From an uncultured Ruminococcus sp. (GTDB lineage Bacteria > Bacillota_A > Clostridia > Oscillospirales > Acutalibacteraceae): a stretch of DNA of 20,908 nt. Below the pieces are notes generated by a model. The model did not search any database. It was given only the letters and a program-made list of their open reading frames with translations, and was not told where the DNA came from. A program made the position numbers and the translations under genes. This document shows, in pieces, positions 13,584-20,908 of this stretch. The DNA is taken from positions 1-20,908 of the forward strand of contig CADBXH010000043.1 in assembly GCA_902798605.1 (NCBI GenBank), read 5' to 3'. The number at the start of each line of letters is the position of its first letter. The stretch's first letter is position 1.

Positions 13584-14396
13584 ATGAAAAAAACAAAAGT
13601 AATGTCGATCATTGCGATGGTATTGTTTATTTTAGCTTTATTCTGGGAATTAATGGACGAAACAATCTACTACATCCAAGCCGTAAAATACAGCTTTGAT
13701 GGCGGCATAATCGCAAGAGCAGTGCTCACAAACTCTATTCCGAGTATAGCGGCGTTCATCCTAATGATAATCGGGGTGAGGCTTGCGGCGTCATCTAAAA
13801 ACAAAATGATTTATCCGATAGCTTTCTTTATTTACGCCGCAATTATGTGCATTAATCTTGTGATAGATATCATAGAGTTATTAAATAACCATTCGCCTTT
13901 GAACATGGAGTTTTATATTAGGCAAATACTTACTTTGTCCGGATTTGTGCTTATAGGAATAGACGCTGTTTTGTTAAAGCGCAACAAGGCTTTCGGAATT
14001 ATCGGTGCGGCAGTCATTATTGCTGTAGCCATTATCTATTCATTCTATTACTCTTTCCAGATAGCAAGCGATCCTCTAAATGATAGCGATGCTTTTGTTC
14101 TTATGGTAAACATAATGACTATTCTATCCTATTATTCCATGCTCCAGTGCATAGGTATAGGTGCTTTGCTTTATGCTATCGGCAGACAGCCAAAGGATGT
14201 ACCGAACATCCCCGCTCCTCCGAGTTATCCCAACGGCGGCAACGGCGGTCAGTTCAATAATCAGTACAACTACCAACCTCCCCAGACTCCGGATCAGAAC
14301 AATTACCAACCGCCCCAGACTCCCTATCAGGACAATTACCAACCGCCTCAGACTCCCGACCGGAACAATTACCAACCGCCGTATAACGGTCAATAA
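13584..14396 (+). CDS. Multi-pass membrane protein with Pro/Gln-rich repeat tail, unknown function
   Basis: A 270-residue protein that I cannot assign to a family. About six hydrophobic segments span residues 8-205, starting MKKTKVMSIIAMVLFILALF, followed by a hydrophilic tail (about 210-270) built from an 11-residue unit NYQPPQTPDQN repeated 3.6 times. Such tails are flexible and may bind partners, as in many Clostridial membrane proteins whose cytoplasmic tails are Pro/Gln/Asn-rich. ATG 13584 has AGGGG upstream. It follows the GT2 gene by 27 bp, so an operon is likely. A frameshifted paralog with the identical 20-residue start follows at 14597, indicating tandem duplication. Confidence 0.85.
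   Translation: MKKTKVMSIIAMVLFILALFWELMDETIYYIQAVKYSFDGGIIARAVLTNSIPSIAAFILMIIGVRLAASSKNKMIYPIAFFIYAAIMCINLVIDIIELLNNHSPLNMEFYIRQILTLSGFVLIGIDAVLLKRNKAFGIIGAAVIIAVAIIYSFYYSFQIASDPLNDSDAFVLMVNIMTILSYYSMLQCIGIGALLYAIGRQPKDVPNIPAPPSYPNGGNGGQFNNQYNYQPPQTPDQNNYQPPQTPYQDNYQPPQTPDRNNYQPPYNGQ
14268..14387 (+). repeat. 33-bp in-frame tandem repeat, 3.6 units
   Basis: Units at 14268-14300, 14301-14333, 14334-14366 and a partial unit 14367-14387 encode NYQPPQTPxxN. The period is a multiple of three, so gain or loss of units would change tail length without breaking the frame. Confidence 0.9.
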
Positions 14397-14417
14397 CAAT
14401 TGAAACTTAAAAGAATC

Positions 14418-14453
14418 GTCATCCCGAGCTTTTAGCAAAGGATGACTTTTTTT
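14418..14453 (+). terminator. Terminator after the first membrane-protein gene
   Basis: Stem GTCATCC/GGATGAC (14418-14424 and 14440-14446) with a 15-base loop is followed by T8. It is one copy of the GTCATCC...GCAAAGGATGAC hairpin family. Confidence 0.8.
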
Positions 14454-14537
14454 AATCGGAGCTTAGCAACAGTTATCTTTAAACTCAATTCATAGCCCAA
14501 CTGTTATTGCTTTTTTGGAAATCGTTTCAAAAGATAT

Positions 14538-14566
14538 TGATATTTTTACTAATAATTGGTATATTA
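14538..14566 (+). promoter_or_regulatory. Promoter of the frameshifted paralog
   Basis: TTGATA (14538-14543), 17 bp, TATATT (14561-14566); TATAAT overlaps slightly downstream. It precedes an AGCAGGTGA ribosome site and ATG 14597. Confidence 0.55.
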
Positions 14567-14596
14567 TAATCAACAAACCAAAAAGCAGGTGATGAA

Positions 14597-15357
14597 ATGA
14601 AAAAAACAAAAGTTATGTCCATAATAGCTATGGTATTGTTCATTCTTGCTCTGTTTTCGCAAGTAATGTATATTGTGATGTACTTGATTGGAGCACTTTC
14701 GAGCATAGATCCCGCAGTCAGCGCTGTAGTGAAGGTATTGCTCACAAGCTCAATTCCGACCATAGTTTCACTTATACTTATGATCGTCGGAGTAAGGCTT
14801 GCGGCGTCATCCAAAAATCAAAAATCTATCCGGCAGCGTTCTTTATTATTGCCGGGATTTCACTGCTCGGACTTTTCATCGACATCATCAGCTCAGGCGG
14901 TAAAACGTCGATTGATTATGTCATCAGAGATCTTTTCCTTACAGCGGGATTTACTATGATAGCGATTGACGGCATTTTGCTAAACCCCAATAAAGCGCTC
15001 GGAATAATAGGAGCTGCTTTAGTAATAGCTATCGCGATGTTCTTTTCGTTCACCAACTCGTTCAATTTGTCGAGCTACTTAACCGGAAAATCGTCCTATG
15101 CCTTAAGTACCGGCGGACAAATTTCTATTTTAATACGTTTAATGTATGTGTTGATGTACTATTCAATGCTGCAAAATATAGGAATCGGCGCGCTTCTCTA
15201 CGCTATCGGCAGACAGCCGAAGGATACACAGAAGCCTTTTACTCCCCATTACCCTAACGGAGGCAGAAACGGCAGAAACAACGACCGTTTTGATTATGTT
15301 CCGCCTCAGCCTCCTCAGCAAAATGATTATCAGCCGCCGTATAATAACGGTCAATAA
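14597..15357 (+). pseudogene. Frameshifted paralog of the Pro/Gln-tailed membrane protein
   Basis: The ATG at 14597 opens the same 20 residues as the gene at 13584, and the similarity continues through MIVGVRLAASSKN (about 75). At the A5 run near 14820-14824 the frame is lost; shifting by one base restores a matching protein (KIYPAAFFIIAG ... LFLTAGFTMIAIDGILLN ... YSMLQNIGIGALLYAIGRQP) that runs to a stop at 15355-15357 and ends in a PQPPQQNDYQPPYNNGQ tail. The paralog has one more base here, so a single A was probably lost from an A6 run. The rest is intact, so the event is recent, phase-variable, or a sequencing artefact. The tail lacks the tidy 33-bp tandem units of the first gene. Confidence 0.82.
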
Positions 15358-15379
15358 TATTTTAATACTTAAAAATCCA

Positions 15380-15418
15380 CTGTCATCCTGAGATTTAGCA
15401 AAGGATGACAGCGTTTTT
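15380..15418 (+). terminator. Terminator after the frameshifted paralog
   Basis: Perfect 9-bp stem CTGTCATCC/GGATGACAG (15380-15388 and 15403-15411) is followed by CGTTTTTT. This is the cleanest copy of the shared hairpin family; its loop TGAGATTTAGCAAA resembles the copy at 14418. Confidence 0.85.
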
Positions 15419-15505
15419 TATTGGGAGCGGATCACACCAACGCCGCACTGTCGCCCTTTATACTCAAAACTCATAACATAAAATTATTATAATTCTATTA
15501 AGTAC

Positions 15506-15533
15506 TTAAACCTCGCGCGGTTTATGCTAAAAT
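15506..15533 (+). promoter_or_regulatory. Promoter of the acyltransferase-glycosyltransferase fusion
   Basis: TTAAAC (15506-15511), a 16-bp spacer and TAAAAT (15528-15533) with an extended TGC directly before the -10. The start codon at 15565 follows about 25 bases after the predicted transcription start. Confidence 0.55.
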
Positions 15534-15564
15534 ATAAGGGAATATGAAATATAGGAGCGTATCT

Positions 15565-18500
15565 ATGGATATTAAAAAGCTTGAGCGCCGCAACAGCTCA
15601 CTTGATATAATCAGAATCGTTGCGGTGTTTACCGTTTTATCTGTGCATTTCTTCCTGCACAACGGGTTCTACAGCGAACCCGTGAGCGGCAAGGGTCCGA
15701 TTGAAGGCTTGTTTGCCTTTTTCTCGTCGGGCAATGTTGCCGACCTGCACGGACCGCAGATGTTTATCATGGTGGAAATGCGCGTCTTGTTCGGCGTTTG
15801 TGTGCCTTTATTTATGATCCTTACCGGTTACCTTATGAGCAAAAAGGAGCTGAGCAAGGGCTACTACAAGGGTATTCGCAAAACCTTGATAATCTTCGTA
15901 CTCGCGACAATCGCCTGTATGATCTTCAAGTCGATACACGAGACCCCCGCCGCAAATGCAGCGTTTTATAACTTCAACTTTGAAAAGATGTTTGAAGCGA
16001 TAAATGGCACGGGAAAATACGACCTAAAGCACTACATCTTCGGAACACTCGACTTTACCGGAGCAAACTACTCCTGGTATATAGAGATGTACATCGGTCT
16101 GTTTTTGATGGCGCCGTTCCTGAACCTCGGCTACAACAAGCTCAAAAGCAAAAGGCAAAAGCAGGTTTTGGTATTCACCTTCGTTTTCCTGACCGTAATC
16201 CCCACCGTGTTCAATATCTTTAACTTTGACAGCGCTTCATGGTGGATGAACCCCACAGAAAACGATACATATCAAAAATTGATACCGAGCTTTTGGATGG
16301 GCATTTACCCCATCACCTACTACTATATCGGCGCGTATCTGAGAGAATACGGGATCAGGCTCAAAACAAAGCCCACCCTTATACTCTTTTTGATTTGTGA
16401 GTTTTTGTTCGGCGCGTTCAGCTTTTTCAGAAGCTACGGCGGCGGATTCAAATCGAGCATATACGTTTACTGGTACGGCTTTGAGCCCTGTGTGCTTGCC
16501 ACACTGCTGTTTGTTCTGCTCAGCAGGATAAAGACAGATAACTGGTCACCATACGTTAAAACCGCACTTTGGAAGGTCTCGGATCTGGCATTGGGAATAT
16601 ACCTGATGTCGTTCGTATTCGATTCACTGATTTATGAAGTACTAACTATCCCAAACTCCAAAATATTCATGCCCTTTCCCATACTCCAAATATTCATGCC
16701 CTTTGTCCACTATGAACCCGTTATGGTAAACAGGCTGCCGTACTACTTTATCACGGTACCGCAGTGCTTCATTTTATCGTTGGCAGCGTCTTTCATACTC
16801 AACAAGCTCGAACAGCTTATTGTATTCCTGTATGAAAAGATCAAGGCTTATGTAATAACGCAAAAATCAATTTCGGCAAGGATGTTCTGGCAGGATGTAT
16901 TCTTTGCCGTGCTGATCGTAGCCGGATTTATCTTCTCTATCTGGAAGGCGCAGTTCGGCTTTGGCGGCAACGACGAGGCGTTCTACCTGACTATCCCCGA
17001 GCGTTTACTCAAAGGCGACGGGCTGTTTGTTGACGAGTGGCACCTTTCTCAGATGTCCGGTGTTTTGCAGCTTCCGCTTGTGTGGCTGTACACGACCTTT
17101 GCAGGCTCGACCACGGGAATCATCTACGCCATGAGGATATTCTACATCGTGCTACACTGCGCGGCTTCCGTACTTATTTACACAAAACTCAGAAAGTACG
17201 GTATCCTCGCCGTAATCGGCTCGGCACTGTTCTTCATCTACACTCCCTATGACATTATGGCGCTCAGCTATGACTCTATGGGACTCGGACTCGTAACGCT
17301 TGCTGGTGTGCTTATTGCCACGGCGAATTACGAAAAGAAGCTGCAAATAATCTTCAGCGGTCTGTGCTTTGCGGGCGCGGTGCTCTGCTGTCCGTATCTC
17401 GCGGTCGCGTATGTTCTTTACGCAATTTGTATGCTCGTGCATATTATGATGAAGAACTCAAACGCTAAGTTTGCACTCAAAAGCGAGATGTTCTCGCTGA
17501 GGACATTCCTGTTCTTCACCTTGGGCGCGGGTATCTTGGCTGTGATCTTCCTTGTGATATTCATTATTCCGAAAGGCGGATTCGGCGGAGTATTCGAGAA
17601 CCTGCCGTATATGCTCAAGGATCCCGAGCACAGCAATGTTTCGTTCTTCGCGAAGCTTCCGAAATATTTCGAGACCATATTTAATTGTCATCCGAACTTC
17701 AAGTACGCGGTATACGCCTACGCGGTTATGATGATAGTGCTCATCTTCGACCGCAAAAGAAAGCTTCACCGCTCGCTGTACCTGCTTGTTACCATAGGTA
17801 TCGTTATTTTCACCTATGTTCTGCTGTTGGAAAAACTGCACTCAACGTACTACAACGCTATTATGTTCCCGATGATCTTTATCGGTATCACATCGTACAT
17901 TCTGTGCGACAACAAGCCGAGGGAGCTGTTTGTAAGCTTGTTTATTCTCGGAATAATCTACTCAATATGCGTTCATGTCCAGTCGAACCAGTACTTCTAT
18001 ATCATCTCAATGGCGCTTGCTTCGTCGAATGTCGCAAGCTATATCTTCTTGGCTCAGTTGATAAGAGATATGAAGGAAAACCCCGACAACATCACCTATG
18101 CCGTCTGGCTTAAAAGGACAGCCTTTGCGTTAGTCGTGTTCACGGTATTCTTACAGGGCGCTTTACAGATAAGCACAAAGGCGCATCACGTTTTCTGGGA
18201 AGGTGAACCCGATACCCTCACCGCGAAAATCGAGGATGGTCCCGCCGCAGGCATATACACTAACGATGCTAATGCCATGAATTACAAAAAACTCTATGAC
18301 GACATCGCTGCTGCATATGAGGATAAGGACAAAGGCAATCTGCTCGTTATGAGCGAAAAAACCTGGCTTTACCTTGCTGCAAACAATATGGATTACGGCA
18401 CCTTCTCGGCTTGGCTTTCAGGCGAGAATGACGGAACGCTTCAAAGGCTTAACGATTACTACACCTTAAATCCCGACAAAGCGCCTAAGTATATCTATAT

Positions 18501-18609
18501 CCCCAAGGATTCAAAGTGGGATACCCAACGGATAGAAATGCAGTCAAAAGCGCTGGGGTATAAGGTGAAGCAGACCGAGAACAGCTATCAGCTTGAAAAA
18601 AAGTACTAA
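15565..18609 (+). CDS. Acyltransferase-3 / GT-C-type glycosyltransferase-like fusion
   Basis: A 1014-residue polytopic membrane protein in two parts. Residues about 10-430 match the acyltransferase-3 family (O-acetyl or other acyl transfer to envelope glycans): RRNSSLDIIRIVAVFTVLSV then HFF near 27-29, a second block VPLFMILTGYLMSK, and about ten hydrophobic helices. Residues about 445-900 form a second set of about ten helices headed by FGGNDEAFYLTIPERLLKG, with the acidic pair near 470 in the first external loop, as in GT-C/PMT-type enzymes that use lipid-linked sugars. A soluble C-terminal region (about 905-1014) follows. ATG 15565 has AGGAG 7 bases upstream; an earlier ATG at 15544 does not. 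A 27-bp near-duplication encodes KIFMPFP/QIFMPFV (about 16654-16705). Function is inferred from both halves. Confidence 0.85.
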   Translation: MDIKKLERRNSSLDIIRIVAVFTVLSVHFFLHNGFYSEPVSGKGPIEGLFAFFSSGNVADLHGPQMFIMVEMRVLFGVCVPLFMILTGYLMSKKELSKGYYKGIRKTLIIFVLATIACMIFKSIHETPAANAAFYNFNFEKMFEAINGTGKYDLKHYIFGTLDFTGANYSWYIEMYIGLFLMAPFLNLGYNKLKSKRQKQVLVFTFVFLTVIPTVFNIFNFDSASWWMNPTENDTYQKLIPSFWMGIYPITYYYIGAYLREYGIRLKTKPTLILFLICEFLFGAFSFFRSYGGGFKSSIYVYWYGFEPCVLATLLFVLLSRIKTDNWSPYVKTALWKVSDLALGIYLMSFVFDSLIYEVLTIPNSKIFMPFPILQIFMPFVHYEPVMVNRLPYYFITVPQCFILSLAASFILNKLEQLIVFLYEKIKAYVITQKSISARMFWQDVFFAVLIVAGFIFSIWKAQFGFGGNDEAFYLTIPERLLKGDGLFVDEWHLSQMSGVLQLPLVWLYTTFAGSTTGIIYAMRIFYIVLHCAASVLIYTKLRKYGILAVIGSALFFIYTPYDIMALSYDSMGLGLVTLAGVLIATANYEKKLQIIFSGLCFAGAVLCCPYLAVAYVLYAICMLVHIMMKNSNAKFALKSEMFSLRTFLFFTLGAGILAVIFLVIFIIPKGGFGGVFENLPYMLKDPEHSNVSFFAKLPKYFETIFNCHPNFKYAVYAYAVMMIVLIFDRKRKLHRSLYLLVTIGIVIFTYVLLLEKLHSTYYNAIMFPMIFIGITSYILCDNKPRELFVSLFILGIIYSICVHVQSNQYFYIISMALASSNVASYIFLAQLIRDMKENPDNITYAVWLKRTAFALVVFTVFLQGALQISTKAHHVFWEGEPDTLTAKIEDGPAAGIYTNDANAMNYKKLYDDIAAAYEDKDKGNLLVMSEKTWLYLAANNMDYGTFSAWLSGENDGTLQRLNDYYTLNPDKAPKYIYIPKDSKWDTQRIEMQSKALGYKVKQTENSYQLEKKY

Positions 18610-18631
18610 ATAATAAGTTAACTGTCAAATA

Positions 18632-18661
18632 ATGACAGAAATAATAAACACACTATATACT
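18632..18661 (+). promoter_or_regulatory. Promoter of the phosphoglucomutase gene
   Basis: ATGACA (18632-18637), 18 bp and TATACT (18656-18661). A short CTGTCA/TGACAG hairpin overlaps the -35 and has no T-run, so it is more likely a regulatory dyad or chance than a terminator. Confidence 0.5.
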
Positions 18662-18687
18662 TAAAATATTAAATTGGGGGCGATTGT

Positions 18688-20406
18688 ATGGATATCCAAA
18701 AATTGTACAACACATGGCTTGAAAACGCCGTTGAGGACAAGGACCTTATCACCGAGCTTGAAAGCATCAAGGGTAATGAGGAAGAGATCTACGAGCGTTT
18801 TTACACCACACTGAAGTTCGGCACCGCAGGACTGAGAGGCATTATCGGCGCAGGAACAAACAGGATGAACATCTACGTTGTCCGCCAGGCTACTCAGGGC
18901 TTGGCAAACTATGTGCTGGCAAAATACGGCAAGGGCGCTGTTGCTATCTCTCACGACAGCAGGATCAAGGCAGACCTCTTTATGAACGAGGCTGCAAGGG
19001 TATTGGCGGCAAACGGTATCAAGACCTACATCACTACCGAGCTGCAGCCCACACCTGTACTCTCCTACCTTGTACGCTACTTTAAGTGTCAGGCAGGAAT
19101 TATGGTAACAGCAAGCCACAACACCGCCAAATACAACGGCTACAAGGCTTACGGCGAGGACGGCTGCCAGATGACTGACGCTGCCGCAAACGCCGTTTAT
19201 GACGAGATCCAGAAGCTTGATATGTTCAATGACGTAAAGACTATGGACTTTGACGAGGCTGTTGAAAAGGGTCTTATCGAGTACGTAACCGATGACGTTT
19301 ACGAGAGCTATCTTGACAAGGTAACTGAGCAGCAGGTCAATCCCGGTATCTGCAAAGGTTCGGGCATCAAGGTCGTTTACACCCCGCTCAACGGCGCGGG
19401 CAACAAGCTCGTCAGAAAGGTTTTGAACAGGATCGGCGTCGAGGACGTTACCGTTGTTCCCGAGCAGGAAATGCCCGACGGCAACTTTACGACCTGTCCC
19501 AAGCCGAATCCCGAGTATCAGGAAGCTCTTGACCTCGCTATAAAACTCGCAAAGGAAAAGGAAGCCGACTTGGTTCTCGCAACCGACCCCGACTCCGACC
19601 GTGTAGGTATCGCAGTTAAGGATTCCGACGGCAGTTACAGGCTTATCTCGGGCAACGAGGACGGCGTAATGCTGACGAACTACATCCTCTCCAACAAAAA
19701 GGAACAGGGCGTTCTCCCCGAAAATCCCGTTGTAGTAAAGACTATCGTTACGACCAAGCTCATCAACAAGCTCTGCGAAAAGTACGGCTGTGAGCTCAAA
19801 AACGTGCTTACGGGCTTTAAGTATATCGGCGAAGTCATACTCAACCTCGAGAAAAAGGGCGAAGAGAACCGCTATCTGTTCGGCTTTGAGGAAAGCTACG
19901 GCTACCTCGCAGGTACTTATGTAAGAGATAAGGACGCTGTCGTTGCCTCTATGCTTATCTGCGAGATGACCGCTTACTACAGAAAGCAGGGTATCTCTCT
20001 TGCAAATATGATCGACGATCTCTACGAGGAGTTCGGCTACTACCTCAACAAGACCTTTGCCTTTGAATTTGAGGGCTCTGCGGGAATGCAGAAGATGAGC
20101 GACATTATGTCTGCTGTCAGAAACGACATCCCCACGGAAGTTGCGGGTTACAAGGTAGTCAAGGTAAGTGATTACCGGACAAAGATAGAAAAAGACCTTG
20201 TTACAGGTGAAGAAACAGACATCACCCTCCCCACCTCAAACGTTATCGCGCTCAACCTCGAGGGCGACAACGGCGTCATCATCCGCCCGAGCGGCACAGA
20301 GCCCAAGATCAAGCTCTATATCACCGCAGTCGGCAAGGATAAACAAGGCGCTTTCGATATTTGCGACAAACTCGTAACATCGTCAAAAGGAATACTTGGA
20401 ATATAA
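18688..20406 (+). CDS. Phosphoglucomutase / phosphomannomutase (alpha-D-phosphohexomutase)
   Basis: A 572-residue enzyme interconverting hexose 1- and 6-phosphates, which feeds nucleotide-sugar synthesis. Motifs in order: KFGTAGLRGIIGAGTNRMN (about 43-61), the active-site phosphoserine loop TASHN (141-145, S143), the Mg-binding DPDSDR (300-305), the sugar-binding GFEESYGY (397-404) and the phosphate-binding RPSGTEP (533-539). The length and layout match the PgcA/YbbT-like long type of Firmicutes rather than the shorter 450-residue GlmM type. ATG 18688 follows GGGGGCGAT. It stands alone between its promoter and terminator, but its product would supply the nearby glycosyltransferases. Glucose versus mannose preference is not decidable here. 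Confidence 0.95.
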   Translation: MDIQKLYNTWLENAVEDKDLITELESIKGNEEEIYERFYTTLKFGTAGLRGIIGAGTNRMNIYVVRQATQGLANYVLAKYGKGAVAISHDSRIKADLFMNEAARVLAANGIKTYITTELQPTPVLSYLVRYFKCQAGIMVTASHNTAKYNGYKAYGEDGCQMTDAAANAVYDEIQKLDMFNDVKTMDFDEAVEKGLIEYVTDDVYESYLDKVTEQQVNPGICKGSGIKVVYTPLNGAGNKLVRKVLNRIGVEDVTVVPEQEMPDGNFTTCPKPNPEYQEALDLAIKLAKEKEADLVLATDPDSDRVGIAVKDSDGSYRLISGNEDGVMLTNYILSNKKEQGVLPENPVVVKTIVTTKLINKLCEKYGCELKNVLTGFKYIGEVILNLEKKGEENRYLFGFEESYGYLAGTYVRDKDAVVASMLICEMTAYYRKQGISLANMIDDLYEEFGYYLNKTFAFEFEGSAGMQKMSDIMSAVRNDIPTEVAGYKVVKVSDYRTKIEKDLVTGEETDITLPTSNVIALNLEGDNGVIIRPSGTEPKIKLYITAVGKDKQGAFDICDKLVTSSKGILGI

Positions 20407-20411
20407 CAAAG

Positions 20412-20440
20412 AAAAGCTCGCTGAAAAGCGGGCTTTTTTA
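20412..20440 (+). terminator. Terminator of the phosphoglucomutase gene
   Basis: Stem AAAAGCTCGCT/AGCGGGCTTTT (20412-20422 and 20427-20437, one wobble) with a GAAA tetraloop runs into T6, six bases after the stop codon. Confidence 0.85.
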
Positions 20441-20481
20441 ATTGATAAATAATAACGGAAAACTGTTAATATCCTTTTTTC

Positions 20482-20595
20482 GTAGGGCGGATCTATTTGT
20501 CAGCCTGCCGAACGCCACTCTCCTATCAAACCACTACATCATTCGGTAACCAAATACTTCCTATCCGCGGACGGACATTTAAGTCCATCCCTACA
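20482..20595. repeat. Possible degenerate intergenic repeat (MITE-like), second example
   Basis: This stretch begins GTAGGGCGG and ends CCATCCCTAC, with CCGCGGACGGAC near the end, sharing layout with 12457-12536. No open reading frame of note occurs. Confidence 0.35.
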
Positions 20596-20637
20596 TCGTT
20601 AAGGAAAGCTTAAAAAAAGAAAACCGCGCGCGACAAA

Positions 20638-20664
20638 AGGGGCGGCAAACGCTGCCGCCCCTTG
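20638..20664. terminator. Strong GC hairpin, possible terminator from the right
   Basis: AGGGGCGGCA-AACGC-TGCCGCCCCT forms a 10-bp perfect stem. The minus-strand side reads TTTTGTCG and then a T-rich stretch, so it could terminate a leftward transcript entering from beyond the right edge; the plus side has no T-run. Confidence 0.5.
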
Positions 20665-20908
20665 GATTCTCAATTAATCCTTACCCTATTGGGCTCGGTC
20701 GAATTATACTAAACTGTTCTTTGGACTCATCTCCGAAAATAAAATATCTAAAGAAAAACTAATGTATTACATCGAACCGTACTCTCTTCGTTAAATCAAC
20801 GAAATCAATTTAACTGTACATAGGACTAATTCTCCTGTCTTTAGATTTTATATTAAAGAAAAAGTTATACTCTCATTGGACTATACCTAAAAAATCATAT
20901 TTAACATA
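20665..20908. other. Gene-free right edge with diverged tandem-like units
   Basis: No credible gene was found on either strand. The sequence is AT-rich and contains repeated blocks: AACTGT, a few bases, then GGACT (20712-20727 and 20812-20827), each followed 20-45 bases later by TAAAGAAAAA; another GGACT lies at 20878-20882. A TTCGTT/AACGAA hairpin sits near 20787-20803. These look like diverged duplicated units; their role is unknown. Confidence 0.4.

Noticed and set aside
14268..14387. Regular 33-bp repeats considered as a CRISPR array
   Set aside because: There are no unique spacers; units abut directly and are in frame within a gene.
14810..14830. Programmed -1 frameshifting to express the second membrane paralog
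   Set aside because: The A5 run allows a single-tRNA slip, but there is no X-XXY-YYZ heptamer and no evident downstream stimulatory structure, and the intact paralog has an extra base here; mutation or slippage variation is simpler.
20860..20875. TTATACTCT at the right edge resembling the recombinase inverted repeat
   Set aside because: Only nine bases match in AT-rich DNA and the flanking repeat bases differ; a third recombination site is not supported.

Overview
The window looks like chromosomal DNA from a spore-forming member of the Clostridia, probably an Oscillospiraceae/Ruminococcaceae-like gut organism. Support: a spoIIGA-sigE pair, a YlmC/YmxH-type sporulation protein, low-GC intergenic DNA with canonical sigma-A promoters and AGGAGG ribosome sites, and a DUF3789-like micro-protein. 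The genus-level guess is inference.

Layout. (1) 1-2230: a left-edge AraC regulator (minus strand) faces away from a complete Tn916-type tyrosine recombinase (plus strand). An 18-bp perfect inverted repeat (730-747 and 2165-2182) brackets the recombinase, its own promoter and an outward promoter aimed at the AraC gene. This has the architecture of a Hin-type invertible switch built around a tyrosine recombinase. (2) 2332-3342: an MNT nucleotidyltransferase/HEPN pair (MntA/HepT-like) lies between two perfect 55-bp direct repeats that carry the tsf stop codon and terminator, so it looks like a cassette inserted at the 3' end of tsf. (3) 3339-6651: core genes on the minus strand: rpsB-tsf, an anchored SleB-type (Hydrolase_2) wall hydrolase, and a PRC-barrel sporulation protein. 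(4) 6701-9399: a degV gene broken by a small internal deletion, a 28-codon membrane micro-protein, then spoIIGA-sigE behind a promoter with unusually long spacing. (5) 9417-12425: a small lipoprotein, a MORN-repeat protein and pfkA, all minus strand. (6) 12541-18609: a polyprenyl-phosphate glycosyltransferase, two paralogous membrane proteins with Pro/Gln-rich tails (the second frameshifted), and a very large acyltransferase-3/GT-C-like fusion; these look like an envelope-glycan decoration locus. (7) 18632-20908: phosphoglucomutase, then about 500 bp without a gene containing terminators and degenerate repeats.

How the parts may work together: phosphoglucomutase makes sugar phosphates; the GT2 enzyme would load a sugar onto a polyprenyl phosphate; the GT-C-like half of the fusion could use that lipid-linked sugar, while its acyltransferase half could acylate the glycan. 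SpoIIGA processes pro-sigma-E, the mother-cell sigma factor. Hairpins with a shared GTCATCC/GGATGAC-type stem recur after four transcription units.

The strongest candidate for an undescribed system is the putative self-contained recombinase switch at 730-2182, followed by the direct-repeat-flanked MNT/HEPN cassette.
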